Positions 1 to 7,941 of a stretch of 63,422 nucleotides of DNA are shown piece by piece (position 1 is the first letter of the stretch; each line of letters starts with the position of its first letter). The stretch is from contig JAZOUD010000019.1 of NCBI GenBank assembly GCA_045658005.1, forward strand, positions 1 to 63,422, written 5' to 3'. The position numbers and the translations under genes are program-made. The stretch is from UBA2862 sp045658005 (GTDB lineage Bacteria; Bacillota; Clostridia; Christensenellales; Aristaeellaceae). The notes under the pieces were generated by a model. That model saw only the letters and a program-made list of their open reading frames with translations, searched no databases and had not been told where the DNA came from.

Positions 1-107
1 TCCTCCTTTGGGCGGCTTTTACCCCGCCCGCTTTGCGCTGCCTTTCTCTCTGTGTCTCTGTCCCCGCCCTTCTTCTTATCCTTTGTCCGGCTTGCTCTTG
101 CTGTCAT
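1..107 (-). CDS. 5' end of an unidentified basic protein, cut by the window edge
   Basis: An open frame starts at an ATG at 105-107 on the minus strand and runs off the window after 35 codons without a stop. GGGAG lies 6 bases before the ATG, which is good ribosome-binding spacing. The visible part is rich in Lys, Arg, Glu and Gly, with no hydrophobic stretch or known motif. It is divergent from the small gene at 377 and the serine recombinase, so it may belong to the same integrated element. I do not recognise it; a non-coding pyrimidine-rich stretch remains possible. Confidence 0.4.
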   Translation of the reverse strand, partial: MTARASRTKDKKKGGDRDTERKAAQSGRGKSRPKE

Positions 108-376
108 TTCCCGCTCCCGCGCCGACTTTTACAATTGCCTAATAGATGATTGATCCTGACGGCAGGGCGCTGCCGGGCCGCCAAGGGTGTCAAACGATCT
201 TGAATAATATAACGGTCCGCGTCCTTCGAATGTCCATCAGACATATATTAGTCATCTTCTTATACACAAATATATGTAGTATAGTCAATGATTCTGAGGT
301 TTTTTATTGTTTTCGGAGACTGCGGGGGGTTTAGATAAAACAATACTGGAAAAACTCCGAATGAGGGGGGAAGCAT
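108..376. other. divergent intergenic region, AT-rich, no gene seen
   Basis: This gap separates the partial minus-strand frame from the small plus-strand gene. Its middle (about 200-310) is clearly more AT-rich than the surroundings and carries several TATA-like stretches. I could not fix one promoter with confidence. As the recombinase is close by, an attachment site or other element-specific site could lie here, but no repeat partner is visible in the window. Confidence 0.3.
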
Positions 377-568
377 ATGAGCAATGGCCCAGGGAAATAC
401 CAGGAACAGAAGGGGGCAATAGGGGAACAGCTTTGGCTGCATTATTATAATGAAGTGCTGTTCAAAAAGGGCATGATTACCGAGGATGAGCGGAACCGGA
501 TGGCGAACCGCATCAATGCCCGGAACAGCAGTTCCAGTCCGAAGCAATATACGGGCGCACCATGTTGA
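377..568 (+). CDS. SHOCT-like small protein preceding the recombinase
   Basis: A 63-residue hydrophilic protein with a strong GAGGGGGG ribosome binding site just upstream. The middle (LFKKGMITEDERNRM) resembles the SHOCT motif, a short helical segment of the type 'leader-G-x-I-T-x-E-E-F' often found at the C-terminus of small prokaryotic proteins. Small genes of this kind commonly sit directly before large serine recombinases in Firmicutes integrative elements. The gap to the recombinase is about 60 bases. The function is unknown; a DNA-binding helper or directionality role would be a guess. Confidence 0.6.
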   Translation: MSNGPGKYQEQKGAIGEQLWLHYYNEVLFKKGMITEDERNRMANRINARNSSSSPKQYTGAPC

Positions 569-627
569 CAGCTCTTATATTATTTAATATAATATGGACA
601 TGATATTACGACTTTTTGGAGGCTGTT

Positions 628-2391
628 ATGGATATACTGAGCGCCCGGCAGATGCTTAGGACCAGGACGATTTATGAGATACCCATGCGGGTGACGTTCT
701 ATGCCCGCGTGTCGTCGGATTCCGATGAACAGCTGAATTCGCTGGCCAATCAAAGGTCGTATTATGAAAACCTGATTCGGAAAAACCCGGCGTGGACCTT
801 CGTGGAAGGCTATGTGGATGAAGGTCTTTCGGGCATAACCACCCGAAAGCGCGAGGATTTCCACCGAATGATCCAGGACGGCAAGGATGGCCGGTTCGAC
901 CTGATCATCACCAAGGAAATCACGCGCTTTGCCCGAAATACGCTGGATTCCATACAGTATACCCGCCAGCTGTTGAGCGACGGTGTGGCGGTTTTCTTTC
1001 AGAACGACAACATCAATACGCTGGACGAGGATTCGGAGCTGCGCCTGACGATCATGTCGGGCATCGCCCAGGATGAGCTTAGGAAGCTTTCCAGCCGCGT
1101 GAAATTCGGCCATCAGCAGGCCATCAAATCGAAGGTGGTGCTGGGAAACAGCCGCATCTTTGGCTATAAAAAGGACAACAAGCGCCTGGTGATCGACGAA
1201 GCGGAGGCCCCGATGGTGCGGGAATTGTTTCAGCTCTATGCCACGGGGCAATACAGCATGAAGCAGATTGAGAACCTCTTTTGGGAGGAAGGCTATCGGA
1301 ACCTGAACGGCAACCGGATCTCCCATGTCACCATGTCCAACATGATCTCCAACCCGAAATACAAAGGGTACTACGTGGGAAACAAAGTCAAGGTGGTGGA
1401 CATGTTCACCAAGAAACAGAAATTTCTCGCACCTGAGGAGTGGGTGATGTTCAAGGACGAGACCGGGGAAATCGTGCCCGCCATCGTGTCCGAGGAATTG
1501 TGGGACGCCGCCAACGCCGTGCTCCGCAAGCGCAGCGAGGACGTGAAGAGTCGGCAGGGCATCTGCAACCATGCGAACCTGCTGACGGGCAAGCTCTTCT
1601 GTACCTGCTGTGGCCAGCCCTACTACCGCAAGGAATCCAAGGGCGCGGATGGCACGCGCAACAGCAAATGGGTGTGCTCGGGAAAGATCAAGAACGGCAG
1701 GGACAGCTGCCCGTCCTTCGCCGTCTATGAATCGGAGCTTCAACCGCTGCTCTATGAGGTCTTCAAGGATACCCGGGCGGACGCGGACGCCATGATTGAC
1801 GAATATGTCCGGATCTATACCGAAATGACCGACCACAATCAGCTTCCGGTCCGCATCGCGGAGCATGAAAAACGGATCGATAATGCGGGCAGGAAGAAGT
1901 CCAAGCTCCTGCAACTGAGCGTGGACGGCATGATCTCAGACCGGGATTTCAAGTCGATGACGGATCAATGCAACGCCGAGATCGCGGAGGCCGAGGCGCA
2001 GATCGAGGAACTGAACGGACAGCTTCAATCCAGCGAAGCCTTCAGGAAGAAGATCGACGGTATCCGCCGCGTACTGGCCGAGGCCCAGAGGGACGCTGCG
2101 AGCGGAGTCATCGGCAAGGAATTCGTGGAGAAATACATCGACAAAATATTTGTAACGCCCCAAGCCGAGAATGAAATGCGCCTGGAGATCAGGATATTCA
2201 CCGGCGAGAGCACGGAAAAGCTGTTGAAAAAGGTGCGAAGCCGTGGGGGTAACATGACCCTGCAGGCGTCGATGCTGGAGACAGATCCCGATGCCACAGG
2301 GGATTCCGGCAACGTGGGTTGTACGGGTAACACGTTCAAGAAGATGATCGAGGCCCAGGAGCGCCAGATGAGCGGCGGCAACCGCTACTGA
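628..2391 (+). CDS. large serine recombinase (site-specific integrase)
   Basis: A 587-residue cut-and-paste recombinase. The N-terminal resolvase domain holds YARVSSDSDEQ, in which Ser29 is the expected nucleophile. It is followed by a recombinase domain (about 170-290), a zinc ribbon with CTCCG and two later cysteines (about 324-360), and a charged coiled-coil region (about 390-500). I chose the ATG at 628 because GGAGG lies at 618-622; an earlier TTG at 616 would overlap that site. Such enzymes move integrative and conjugative elements or phages between attachment sites without needing homology. It is probably the terminal gene of an element extending to the left of the window, since the genes to its right are ordinary chromosomal ones. 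Confidence 0.93.
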   Translation: MDILSARQMLRTRTIYEIPMRVTFYARVSSDSDEQLNSLANQRSYYENLIRKNPAWTFVEGYVDEGLSGITTRKREDFHRMIQDGKDGRFDLIITKEITRFARNTLDSIQYTRQLLSDGVAVFFQNDNINTLDEDSELRLTIMSGIAQDELRKLSSRVKFGHQQAIKSKVVLGNSRIFGYKKDNKRLVIDEAEAPMVRELFQLYATGQYSMKQIENLFWEEGYRNLNGNRISHVTMSNMISNPKYKGYYVGNKVKVVDMFTKKQKFLAPEEWVMFKDETGEIVPAIVSEELWDAANAVLRKRSEDVKSRQGICNHANLLTGKLFCTCCGQPYYRKESKGADGTRNSKWVCSGKIKNGRDSCPSFAVYESELQPLLYEVFKDTRADADAMIDEYVRIYTEMTDHNQLPVRIAEHEKRIDNAGRKKSKLLQLSVDGMISDRDFKSMTDQCNAEIAEAEAQIEELNGQLQSSEAFRKKIDGIRRVLAEAQRDAASGVIGKEFVEKYIDKIFVTPQAENEMRLEIRIFTGESTEKLLKKVRSRGGNMTLQASMLETDPDATGDSGNVGCTGNTFKKMIEAQERQMSGGNRY

Positions 2392-2409
2392 TCGATCCTC
2401 CCGACGGCG

Positions 2410-2449
2410 GTCCTTTGTCCCGGCCTATCCGGGGCGAAGGGCTTTTTTT
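2410..2449 (+). terminator. rho-independent terminator of the recombinase
   Basis: The stem GTCCTTTG..CCCGG pairs with CCGGG..GAAGGGC (one G-T pair at each end) around a CCTAT loop, followed by seven T at 2443-2449. It lies 18 bases after the recombinase stop codon. Confidence 0.75.
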
Positions 2450-2451
2450 AT

Positions 2452-2480
2452 TTGCAGACCTCGCTTCGGTATGGTATACT
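2452..2480 (+). promoter_or_regulatory. sigma-A promoter for the U32-like gene
   Basis: TTGCAG at 2452-2457 and TATACT at 2475-2480 are separated by 17 bases, with a TGG before the -10 box. It starts directly after the recombinase terminator. Confidence 0.7.
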
Positions 2481-2527
2481 GAAAAAAAGGCGCGGAGGCG
2501 ATGAGACCGCGCGACAGGGTGAATGCG

Positions 2528-3424
2528 ATGACGATGGCCTGTTACCACCTTCCGGGACTGTTTGAATTCTATGAACTGTATCGCACCTTCCTGCCGCTGT
2601 TCAGGACGCACAGGGAATACTTCTACGACTGGTGCGAAATCGGATCGATCTATGGCGCGCCGGCCGATTGCCTGTGGGGCGGGGGAAGGGTCGGCTTCGG
2701 CGAAGCGCGGCCGGAGGAGGTCGCGGCGCTGACGCGGGATTGCGGGATATCCGCCCGGCTCACCTTCAGCAATTCCCTGCTTCGGGAGGAACACCTTCGG
2801 GATAGAAAGTGCAATGCCCTGTGCGACCTGTTTGAAAACAGCGGCACGGTCCCAAACGGCGTGATACTCTGCTCGGATCTGCTGCTCGACCACCTGCGCA
2901 GGCGGTATCCGAGTTTATATTTCGTGTCCTCGACTACGAAGGTGCTGATGGATTTCGGGCAGCTCGAGGCCGAGCTGAAGCGCCCGGAATTCCGCTTCGT
3001 GGTGCCGGACTTCAGGCTGAACAGGGCGCTGGACCGGCTGTGCGCGCTGCCGGACGCCCTGAAGCAAAAGGTGGAATTCCTGTGCAACGAGTGCTGCTGG
3101 TTCGACTGCCCGGATCGGAAGGCATGCTACGAGAATGTCAGCCGGAAGAACCTGGGGGAGGACTGCGCCGACCACGTCTGCGCGTCGCCGAACGCAAATC
3201 GGGGCTATCGCTTCTCCGACGCGATGCAAAACCCGGGCTTCATAGGCATCGGGGACATACAGGGGATCTACCTGCCGGGCGGGTTTTCCCATTTCAAGCT
3301 CGAGGGCAGGAGCCTGGGCAGCGCGGTCGTGCTGGAATTCCTGCTCTATTACATGACGAAGCCGGAGCACCAGCTGAAGGTCCGGGAGGAAATCTACCTG
3401 GACAGCTCGCTGGATTTGTTCTGA
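2528..3424 (+). CDS. U32-family-like (collagenase-like) TIM-barrel protein
   Basis: A 298-residue cytosolic protein. Two features recall the U32 peptidase family: the late FKLEGR motif (about residue 256) and a cysteine cluster (about 183-200, CNECC...C...C) with a further Cys in DHVCASP. In U32 relatives such as UbiU and TrhP such cysteines bind an iron-sulfur cluster and the protein acts in hydroxylation or RNA modification rather than proteolysis. The ATG at 2528 is preferred because AGGGTGA precedes it; an ATG at 2501 has its GGAGG only 2 bases away. It is shorter than classic U32 proteins, so the precise role is open. Confidence 0.6.
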   Translation: MTMACYHLPGLFEFYELYRTFLPLFRTHREYFYDWCEIGSIYGAPADCLWGGGRVGFGEARPEEVAALTRDCGISARLTFSNSLLREEHLRDRKCNALCDLFENSGTVPNGVILCSDLLLDHLRRRYPSLYFVSSTTKVLMDFGQLEAELKRPEFRFVVPDFRLNRALDRLCALPDALKQKVEFLCNECCWFDCPDRKACYENVSRKNLGEDCADHVCASPNANRGYRFSDAMQNPGFIGIGDIQGIYLPGGFSHFKLEGRSLGSAVVLEFLLYYMTKPEHQLKVREEIYLDSSLDLF

Positions 3425-3443
3425 GCATAACAGTTTTTTACGG

Positions 3444-3480
3444 CCGCTTCGTTTACAGCACGAAGCGGCTCTGCTATAAT
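3444..3480 (+). promoter_or_regulatory. promoter of the MATE gene with an inverted repeat around the -35 box
   Basis: TTTACA at 3452-3457 and TATAAT at 3475-3480 are 17 bases apart, a near-consensus promoter. The -35 box lies in the loop of a perfect 8-base inverted repeat, CCGCTTCG at 3444-3451 and CGAAGCGG at 3461-3468. No T run follows the hairpin, so it looks more like a repressor operator than a terminator for the gene upstream. Confidence 0.7.
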
Positions 3481-3513
3481 GTGCGCAATATAAACGCAGA
3501 GAGGAAATATCCC

Positions 3514-4908
3514 ATGAAAACCTCTACCCCCTTCCCCTGGCGCGACTTCATACGGCGCGTGGCGGTAATCGCCGTGCCCATCGCACTGCAAAACCTGTTG
3601 ACCACCACCGGGTCGATGGTGGACACGATGATGATCGCCACCCTGGGCAACACCCAGGTGGGCGCGGTGGGGCTGTGCGCCCAGTTTTCGTCGCTGCTGT
3701 TCGCCTGCTTCTGGGGCTTCGTGGGCGGCGGCATGCTGTTCTTTTCCCAATACTGGGGCGCGGGGGACGACGACGGCATCAACCGCGCCTACGGGCTGAC
3801 GCTGACCTGCATGATGTCGGTGGGCTTTGTGTTCTGCGTGCTGGCGACCCTGTTTCCGGGGACTGTGATGCGGCTGTACACCGACAAGCCCGCCATACAG
3901 GCGGTGGGCGTGGAGTATCTGCGCATCGCGGGCTTCTCCTATCCGCTGATGGTGTTTTCGATGGGCATGGCTGCGCTGCTGCGCTGCACGGACCGGGTGC
4001 GGCTGCCGCTGTACGGCTCGCTGACCGGCGTGGCGGTCAACATCGCGTTGAACTGGGTGCTGATCTTCGGCCACCTCGGCCTGCCCGCGATGGGCGTGCG
4101 CGGCGCGGCCACCGCCACGGTCATCTCACAGTGCGTGAGCATCGCCGTGGTCATGGTGCTGGCCAGGCGCAGCGGTCACCGCTACCTGCTGGCCTTCAGC
4201 CGCCATTTCCGCTGGGATCGGGCGCTGGTCCGTTCCTATTTCAAAAAATGCTTCCCGATACTGTGCAATGAGATACTGATCGGCGTGGGCAACATGGTGA
4301 TCAACGTGGTGCTGGGCCGGCAGCCGGAGGAGGCCATCGCCGCCCTGGCGGTGTTCCGCACGCTGGAGGGCCTGATCATCGGCTTCTTCGCTGGCTTCTC
4401 CAGCGCGGCGTCGGTGCTGGTGGGCACGCAGGTCGGCGCGGGTTACCCCGACACCGCCTTCAAGCGGGCCTGGCGCCTGGTGTACCTGTGCCAGGGCTTC
4501 ATCGGCCTGGCCGGCGCGCTGATGACCGCGCTCCACGGGCCGATACTGCGCATGATGGGCATGCGGGGCGAGAGCTTCTCCATCGGCTTCGGTCTGATCG
4601 CCATCTACGCCGTGGCCGCGCTGATTCGCATGGGCAACTGGACCATGAACGACACCTTCCGCGCCGCCGGGGACGCCACCACCGGCACGGTGATGGAGAT
4701 CGTCTTCATGTGGGTGCTGGTGCTGCCCACTGTGTGGCTGGGCGGCATGGTCTGGCACTGGCCCACCCTGGCGGTGTTCGCCTGCTGCTACATCGACGAG
4801 CCCATACGCTACGTACTGATGCAGCGCCACCTGTTCAGCGGCAAATGGATCCGTCCCGTCACCCGCGAGGGCAAGGCCGCGCTGGCGGGGTGGAAGCCGG
4901 AGTGTTAG
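3514..4908 (+). CDS. MATE family multidrug/metabolite efflux protein
   Basis: A 464-residue membrane protein with about twelve hydrophobic segments in two halves of six, the usual MATE length and layout. The first segment (VIAVPIALQNLLTTTGSMVDT) is typical of the family, as is a second-half copy with LCNEILIGVGNMVINVVLG. MATE proteins export cationic drugs or metabolites in exchange for Na+ or H+. The start at 3514 follows GAGG at 3501-3504. It has its own promoter and a possible operator, suggesting regulated export. The substrate cannot be read from sequence. Confidence 0.93.
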   Translation: MKTSTPFPWRDFIRRVAVIAVPIALQNLLTTTGSMVDTMMIATLGNTQVGAVGLCAQFSSLLFACFWGFVGGGMLFFSQYWGAGDDDGINRAYGLTLTCMMSVGFVFCVLATLFPGTVMRLYTDKPAIQAVGVEYLRIAGFSYPLMVFSMGMAALLRCTDRVRLPLYGSLTGVAVNIALNWVLIFGHLGLPAMGVRGAATATVISQCVSIAVVMVLARRSGHRYLLAFSRHFRWDRALVRSYFKKCFPILCNEILIGVGNMVINVVLGRQPEEAIAALAVFRTLEGLIIGFFAGFSSAASVLVGTQVGAGYPDTAFKRAWRLVYLCQGFIGLAGALMTALHGPILRMMGMRGESFSIGFGLIAIYAVAALIRMGNWTMNDTFRAAGDATTGTVMEIVFMWVLVLPTVWLGGMVWHWPTLAVFACCYIDEPIRYVLMQRHLFSGKWIRPVTREGKAALAGWKPEC

Positions 4909-4927
4909 GATTTACAAATCAGAATTT
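4909..4927. repeat. half copy of the CTGATTTGTC palindrome family at a convergent gene junction
   Basis: The sequence begins right after the MATE TAG stop and contains ACAAATCAGAATTT. On the minus strand it supplies the final codons AAA TTC TGA of the PfkB kinase gene. A short GATTT-AC-AAATC palindrome is included. The full palindromes of this family are at 25952, 32885, 39282, 40217 and 49419. Confidence 0.6.
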
Positions 4928-5812
4928 ACTCCTCGCGCAGCTGCCCGCCACCATAAGCGTGCGGGAGGCCAGGCGGGTGCCCTCCTGGACGGCCAGGGAC
5001 AGGGGCGCGCCGTTCATCAGAGCAGCCACGGCAGCGGTGAAGAAGGCGTCGCCGGCCCCTGTGGTGTCCACCACCTCCACGTCCATCGGCGGGCAGAAGC
5101 CGAATTCGCCGGTCGTATTGTCCACATACACCGCGCCTCGGGCCCCCATGGTGACGACCATGGCGGGAATGCCCACCAGCGCTGAATTTTTCTGCAGCGA
5201 CCTCAGCGTCTCTTCCGGGGTTGCGTCGGTCAGGTCCTCCCGGAACAGCCTGCCGGCTTCCATCTCGTTGCAGATGAAGCAGGCCATGTCTCGCAGGTAT
5301 TCCGGATGCTTCAGTATCACGCCCATATTTCCAACGATGGTATATACCGGCTTGCGGTGTTTTTTCGCCAGCGCCATCACCAGGCTGGAGATCTCGGCGG
5401 TCATATCGAATTCCAGCGCCAGTCCGTCGGCGGCAGCGATGATTGCATCGCCCTTCTCCTCCAGGTAAGCCTCCAGGGCCGAAAAATCCGGCTGTCGGGA
5501 GATGGAACCGGCCAGGTTGCCGTGCTCGTCCAGTATCGCCAGCCACATGCCCATGCCCCGCGGCGCGGAAATCACGTGCTTTACGTTCACGCCCAGCGCG
5601 GCCAGCTCACTGCGCACCTGGGCGCCCATGCCGTTGTCGTCCACCATGCTGACAAACTCGGCCTCACAGCCCAGCGTCTTCAGGTTTTCTGCCACGTTGC
5701 GGCAGACGCCCCCGGCCGTCACCTGCACGTCGCCCACATTCCGCTCCAGCGGCATGTACCGATTGCGGGCAAAGCCCTTTACATCCACGAATATACTTCC
5801 GATGACCAGCAT
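4919..5812 (-). CDS. PfkB-family sugar/nucleoside kinase
   Basis: A 297-residue kinase. The glycine-rich N-terminal motif GGVCRNVAENL and the C-terminal DTTGAGDAFF motif, with its catalytic Asp, define the PfkB/ribokinase fold. The RNVAENL form resembles pseudouridine kinases, but adenosine, ribose or a 2-keto sugar are also possible substrates. The start at 5812 has AGGAG seven bases upstream; a longer frame begins at 5851 without a site. The gene converges on the MATE gene with a 10-base gap, and its stop codon lies within a repeated palindrome arm. Confidence 0.85.
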   Translation of the reverse strand: MLVIGSIFVDVKGFARNRYMPLERNVGDVQVTAGGVCRNVAENLKTLGCEAEFVSMVDDNGMGAQVRSELAALGVNVKHVISAPRGMGMWLAILDEHGNLAGSISRQPDFSALEAYLEEKGDAIIAAADGLALEFDMTAEISSLVMALAKKHRKPVYTIVGNMGVILKHPEYLRDMACFICNEMEAGRLFREDLTDATPEETLRSLQKNSALVGIPAMVVTMGARGAVYVDNTTGEFGFCPPMDVEVVDTTGAGDAFFTAAVAALMNGAPLSLAVQEGTRLASRTLMVAGSCARSKF

Positions 5813-5909
5813 GTAATCACTCCTGTAAAACAGTTGTTCATATTTTTTCAAACAACAATTTCTTTATTTCGTACTCCAAATAGCATTCAATAAACCATCT
5901 GTTGGATAC

Positions 5910-6929
5910 TTACATTTGCTTACCTTCTGTTCTGATATGCATACCTGGGATATGCTTCAATACTATTGAATTAAGCTTATGCATAATGACTGCAAGTAAT
6001 ATGGTAAATAAAAGTACCCAAAATACATATGTCAAATCAATCGTATGGTTCATTTTTGCATAACACTCCTTGAGGGCTCTCAATACAGTAAACTGATACA
6101 AATATATCTCTGCAGATATATTTGTTAGATATTGTACGATGGGCATTTTGGTATAATCCACATAATATGCCCAAATAGCAAGAAGTGTTATCACACAGTT
6201 AGCCACTAAATTATGTAACAAACACCCCCCAATAAAGCTACCAGAAGGCATTACCATGCATACACACCCACCCATTGCAAGCAGTACTAAAAGAATCGAA
6301 GACCTCCACCGATTAGTCATATTACCAGCCACCTTGAATACATCATAATAATCATGCAGTATAATACCCCATACAAATCCAAACGATGAAAAATGGAAAG
6401 CATGTGTCCAAAAAGTATTGTATTTATTCGACAGCATAACCGTAATTATACTGCACAGCAGAGAAAAAGCCAATACGCAAATCAGTCGTAAACGCTTGTT
6501 CCTAATAAATCTATAAGCGATATAAAAAACAAGATAGTAATAGATCATCTCATACACATACCAGTTGAAAGTAAAAATTGACTTCCAAGTAATGTTGTTG
6601 GCTCCAACACAACGACTAACCAACAAATCAACAATACCGCATATAAGAGCGATCAGCAAGAGTTTAACCGGTTTATTCAGGATAAATCCTTTCAGATAGT
6701 CGGTCCTATGCTGATAATTATAGCTCAGTCCCCACCCTGACAAAATGAAGAAAAAACTAACGGATATCATATCCGATTTGTGTATAACATAGAGCGGCAG
6801 TATTTCATGCTCAAATTCCATACTGCAATGACCAATGACAATCAGTATTGCAAACAAACCTCTCAACCAGTTGAGTCTCTTTAAGACCTGCTTTTCTGAT
6901 ACAGTTTCCTTGATTATCCGATCCTGCAT
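5910..6929 (-). CDS. acyltransferase family 3 (OafA/YrhL-like) membrane protein
   Basis: A 339-residue integral membrane protein with about ten hydrophobic segments. NWLRGLFAILIVIGH near the N-terminus holds the family's R and catalytic His, and FFFILSGWGLSY follows. These enzymes O-acetylate surface sugars or peptidoglycan. The start at 6929 follows AGGAGG at a spacing of 6. The gene and its flanks are strikingly AT-rich compared with all neighbours and use codons such as ATA and TTA freely, which suggests recent acquisition. It may be in the kinase's orientation by chance; the intervening gap is about 100 bases. Confidence 0.88.
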   Translation of the reverse strand: MQDRIIKETVSEKQVLKRLNWLRGLFAILIVIGHCSMEFEHEILPLYVIHKSDMISVSFFFILSGWGLSYNYQHRTDYLKGFILNKPVKLLLIALICGIVDLLVSRCVGANNITWKSIFTFNWYVYEMIYYYLVFYIAYRFIRNKRLRLICVLAFSLLCSIITVMLSNKYNTFWTHAFHFSSFGFVWGIILHDYYDVFKVAGNMTNRWRSSILLVLLAMGGCVCMVMPSGSFIGGCLLHNLVANCVITLLAIWAYYVDYTKMPIVQYLTNISAEIYLYQFTVLRALKECYAKMNHTIDLTYVFWVLLFTILLAVIMHKLNSIVLKHIPGMHIRTEGKQM

Positions 6930-7382
6930 AATCTGCCTCCTAAATCCAACCATTTGAAATATCCGTGAGCAAGACGACAACAAATTCAATTTTGCCAAGC
7001 ACTTTAATCAAAAATATTATATCATACCATACAATAATCTCTCAACCCACTAATCTTGATTAAGAATGTGTCATCATATATTTAACAGAAGACCGAGCTC
7101 TTTCGACTTATCCCAAACAAAGCAAATGTTTTCGGAAAATCCGCCCTCCCGTGAAGTGGAAGCCTGTTTTTTTCACTACAAATCAAAACAAGGCCGTGTC
7201 CTCAGGTTCACCGTCACTCAACTTTTAATTCTATAATTTAATCACATACATTTAACGCTACACAAGCCCCGTATATATTGACACCGGCCCCGAAAGGTGG
7301 TTTAATAATAGTCGCCTCAAAGTTCAGTAATCTTAAACTTCACTGGCATAAAACCATCGTTGATTCCACGGAGGTGATTGGC
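6930..7382. other. AT-rich intergenic region with the pot operon promoter
   Basis: About 450 bases without a credible gene. The left part shares the low GC of the acyltransferase and probably came with it. At the right end TTGACA (7278-7283) and TTTAAT (7301-7306), 17 bases apart, form a likely promoter for the XRE-cupin and pot genes. I see no clear riboswitch. Confidence 0.55.
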
Positions 7383-7922
7383 GTGAAGATCGGCAACAAG
7401 ATTCGCAGGCTGCGCCTGCAGCGGGGGCTGACTCAGGAGGAGCTGGCGGACCGCTGCGAGCTGTCCAAGAGCTTTATATCGCTGCTGGAGCGCGACCTGA
7501 CCTCCCCCTCGCTGGACACCCTGTCCGACCTGCTGGAGACCCTGGGCAGCGACCTGCCCACCTTCTTCAGGAAGCAGGACGAAAAGCTGGTATTCGGCGC
7601 CGAAGACATCTTCGTCAAGGAGGATCCGGATGGGATGAAGGGCATGATCCGCTGGCTGATCCCCTCGGCCCAGAAGAACCAGATGGAGCCGATCCTAGTG
7701 GAGATGGCTCCCGGCGGCGAGACCGCCGAGGACGACCCCCATGAGGGCGAGGAATTCGGCTACGTGCTGGCGGGTACGATCAAAATCGTGCTGGGGGACC
7801 GGACCGAGCGGGTGCGCAAGGACGAGAGCTTCTACTTCCGCCCCAACGCCCCCCACAAGCTGATCAACGCGGGTAAGAGCGCCTGCCGGGTGCTCTGGGT
7901 GTCGACACCACCTTCGTTTTAA
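7383..7922 (+). CDS. XRE-cupin transcription regulator of the polyamine operon (PuuR-like)
   Basis: A 179-residue regulator with an N-terminal XRE helix-turn-helix (RLRLQRGLTQEELADRC...SKSFISLLERD, residues about 8-45) and a C-terminal cupin (about 105-175, with HEGEEFGYVLAG and PHKLIN). Such proteins sense a small molecule through the cupin; PuuR senses putrescine. The GTG at 7383 is chosen because GGAGG precedes it; upstream in-frame codons lack a site. It lies 19 bases before potA in the same orientation, so it most likely senses polyamine and controls its own transport operon. Confidence 0.88.
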   Translation: MKIGNKIRRLRLQRGLTQEELADRCELSKSFISLLERDLTSPSLDTLSDLLETLGSDLPTFFRKQDEKLVFGAEDIFVKEDPDGMKGMIRWLIPSAQKNQMEPILVEMAPGGETAEDDPHEGEEFGYVLAGTIKIVLGDRTERVRKDESFYFRPNAPHKLINAGKSACRVLWVSTPPSF

Positions 7923-7941
7923 ACAGATTGGAGTGTAAGCC

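Noticed and set aside
580..1914. Long minus-strand open frame opposite the serine recombinase
   Set aside because: It mirrors the GC-rich recombinase frame, has no ribosome binding site and no recognisable protein motif.
7178..7192. ACAAATCAAAAC stretch as another copy of the palindrome family
   Set aside because: Only part of one arm matches and there is no partner arm; in an AT-rich region this can occur by chance.
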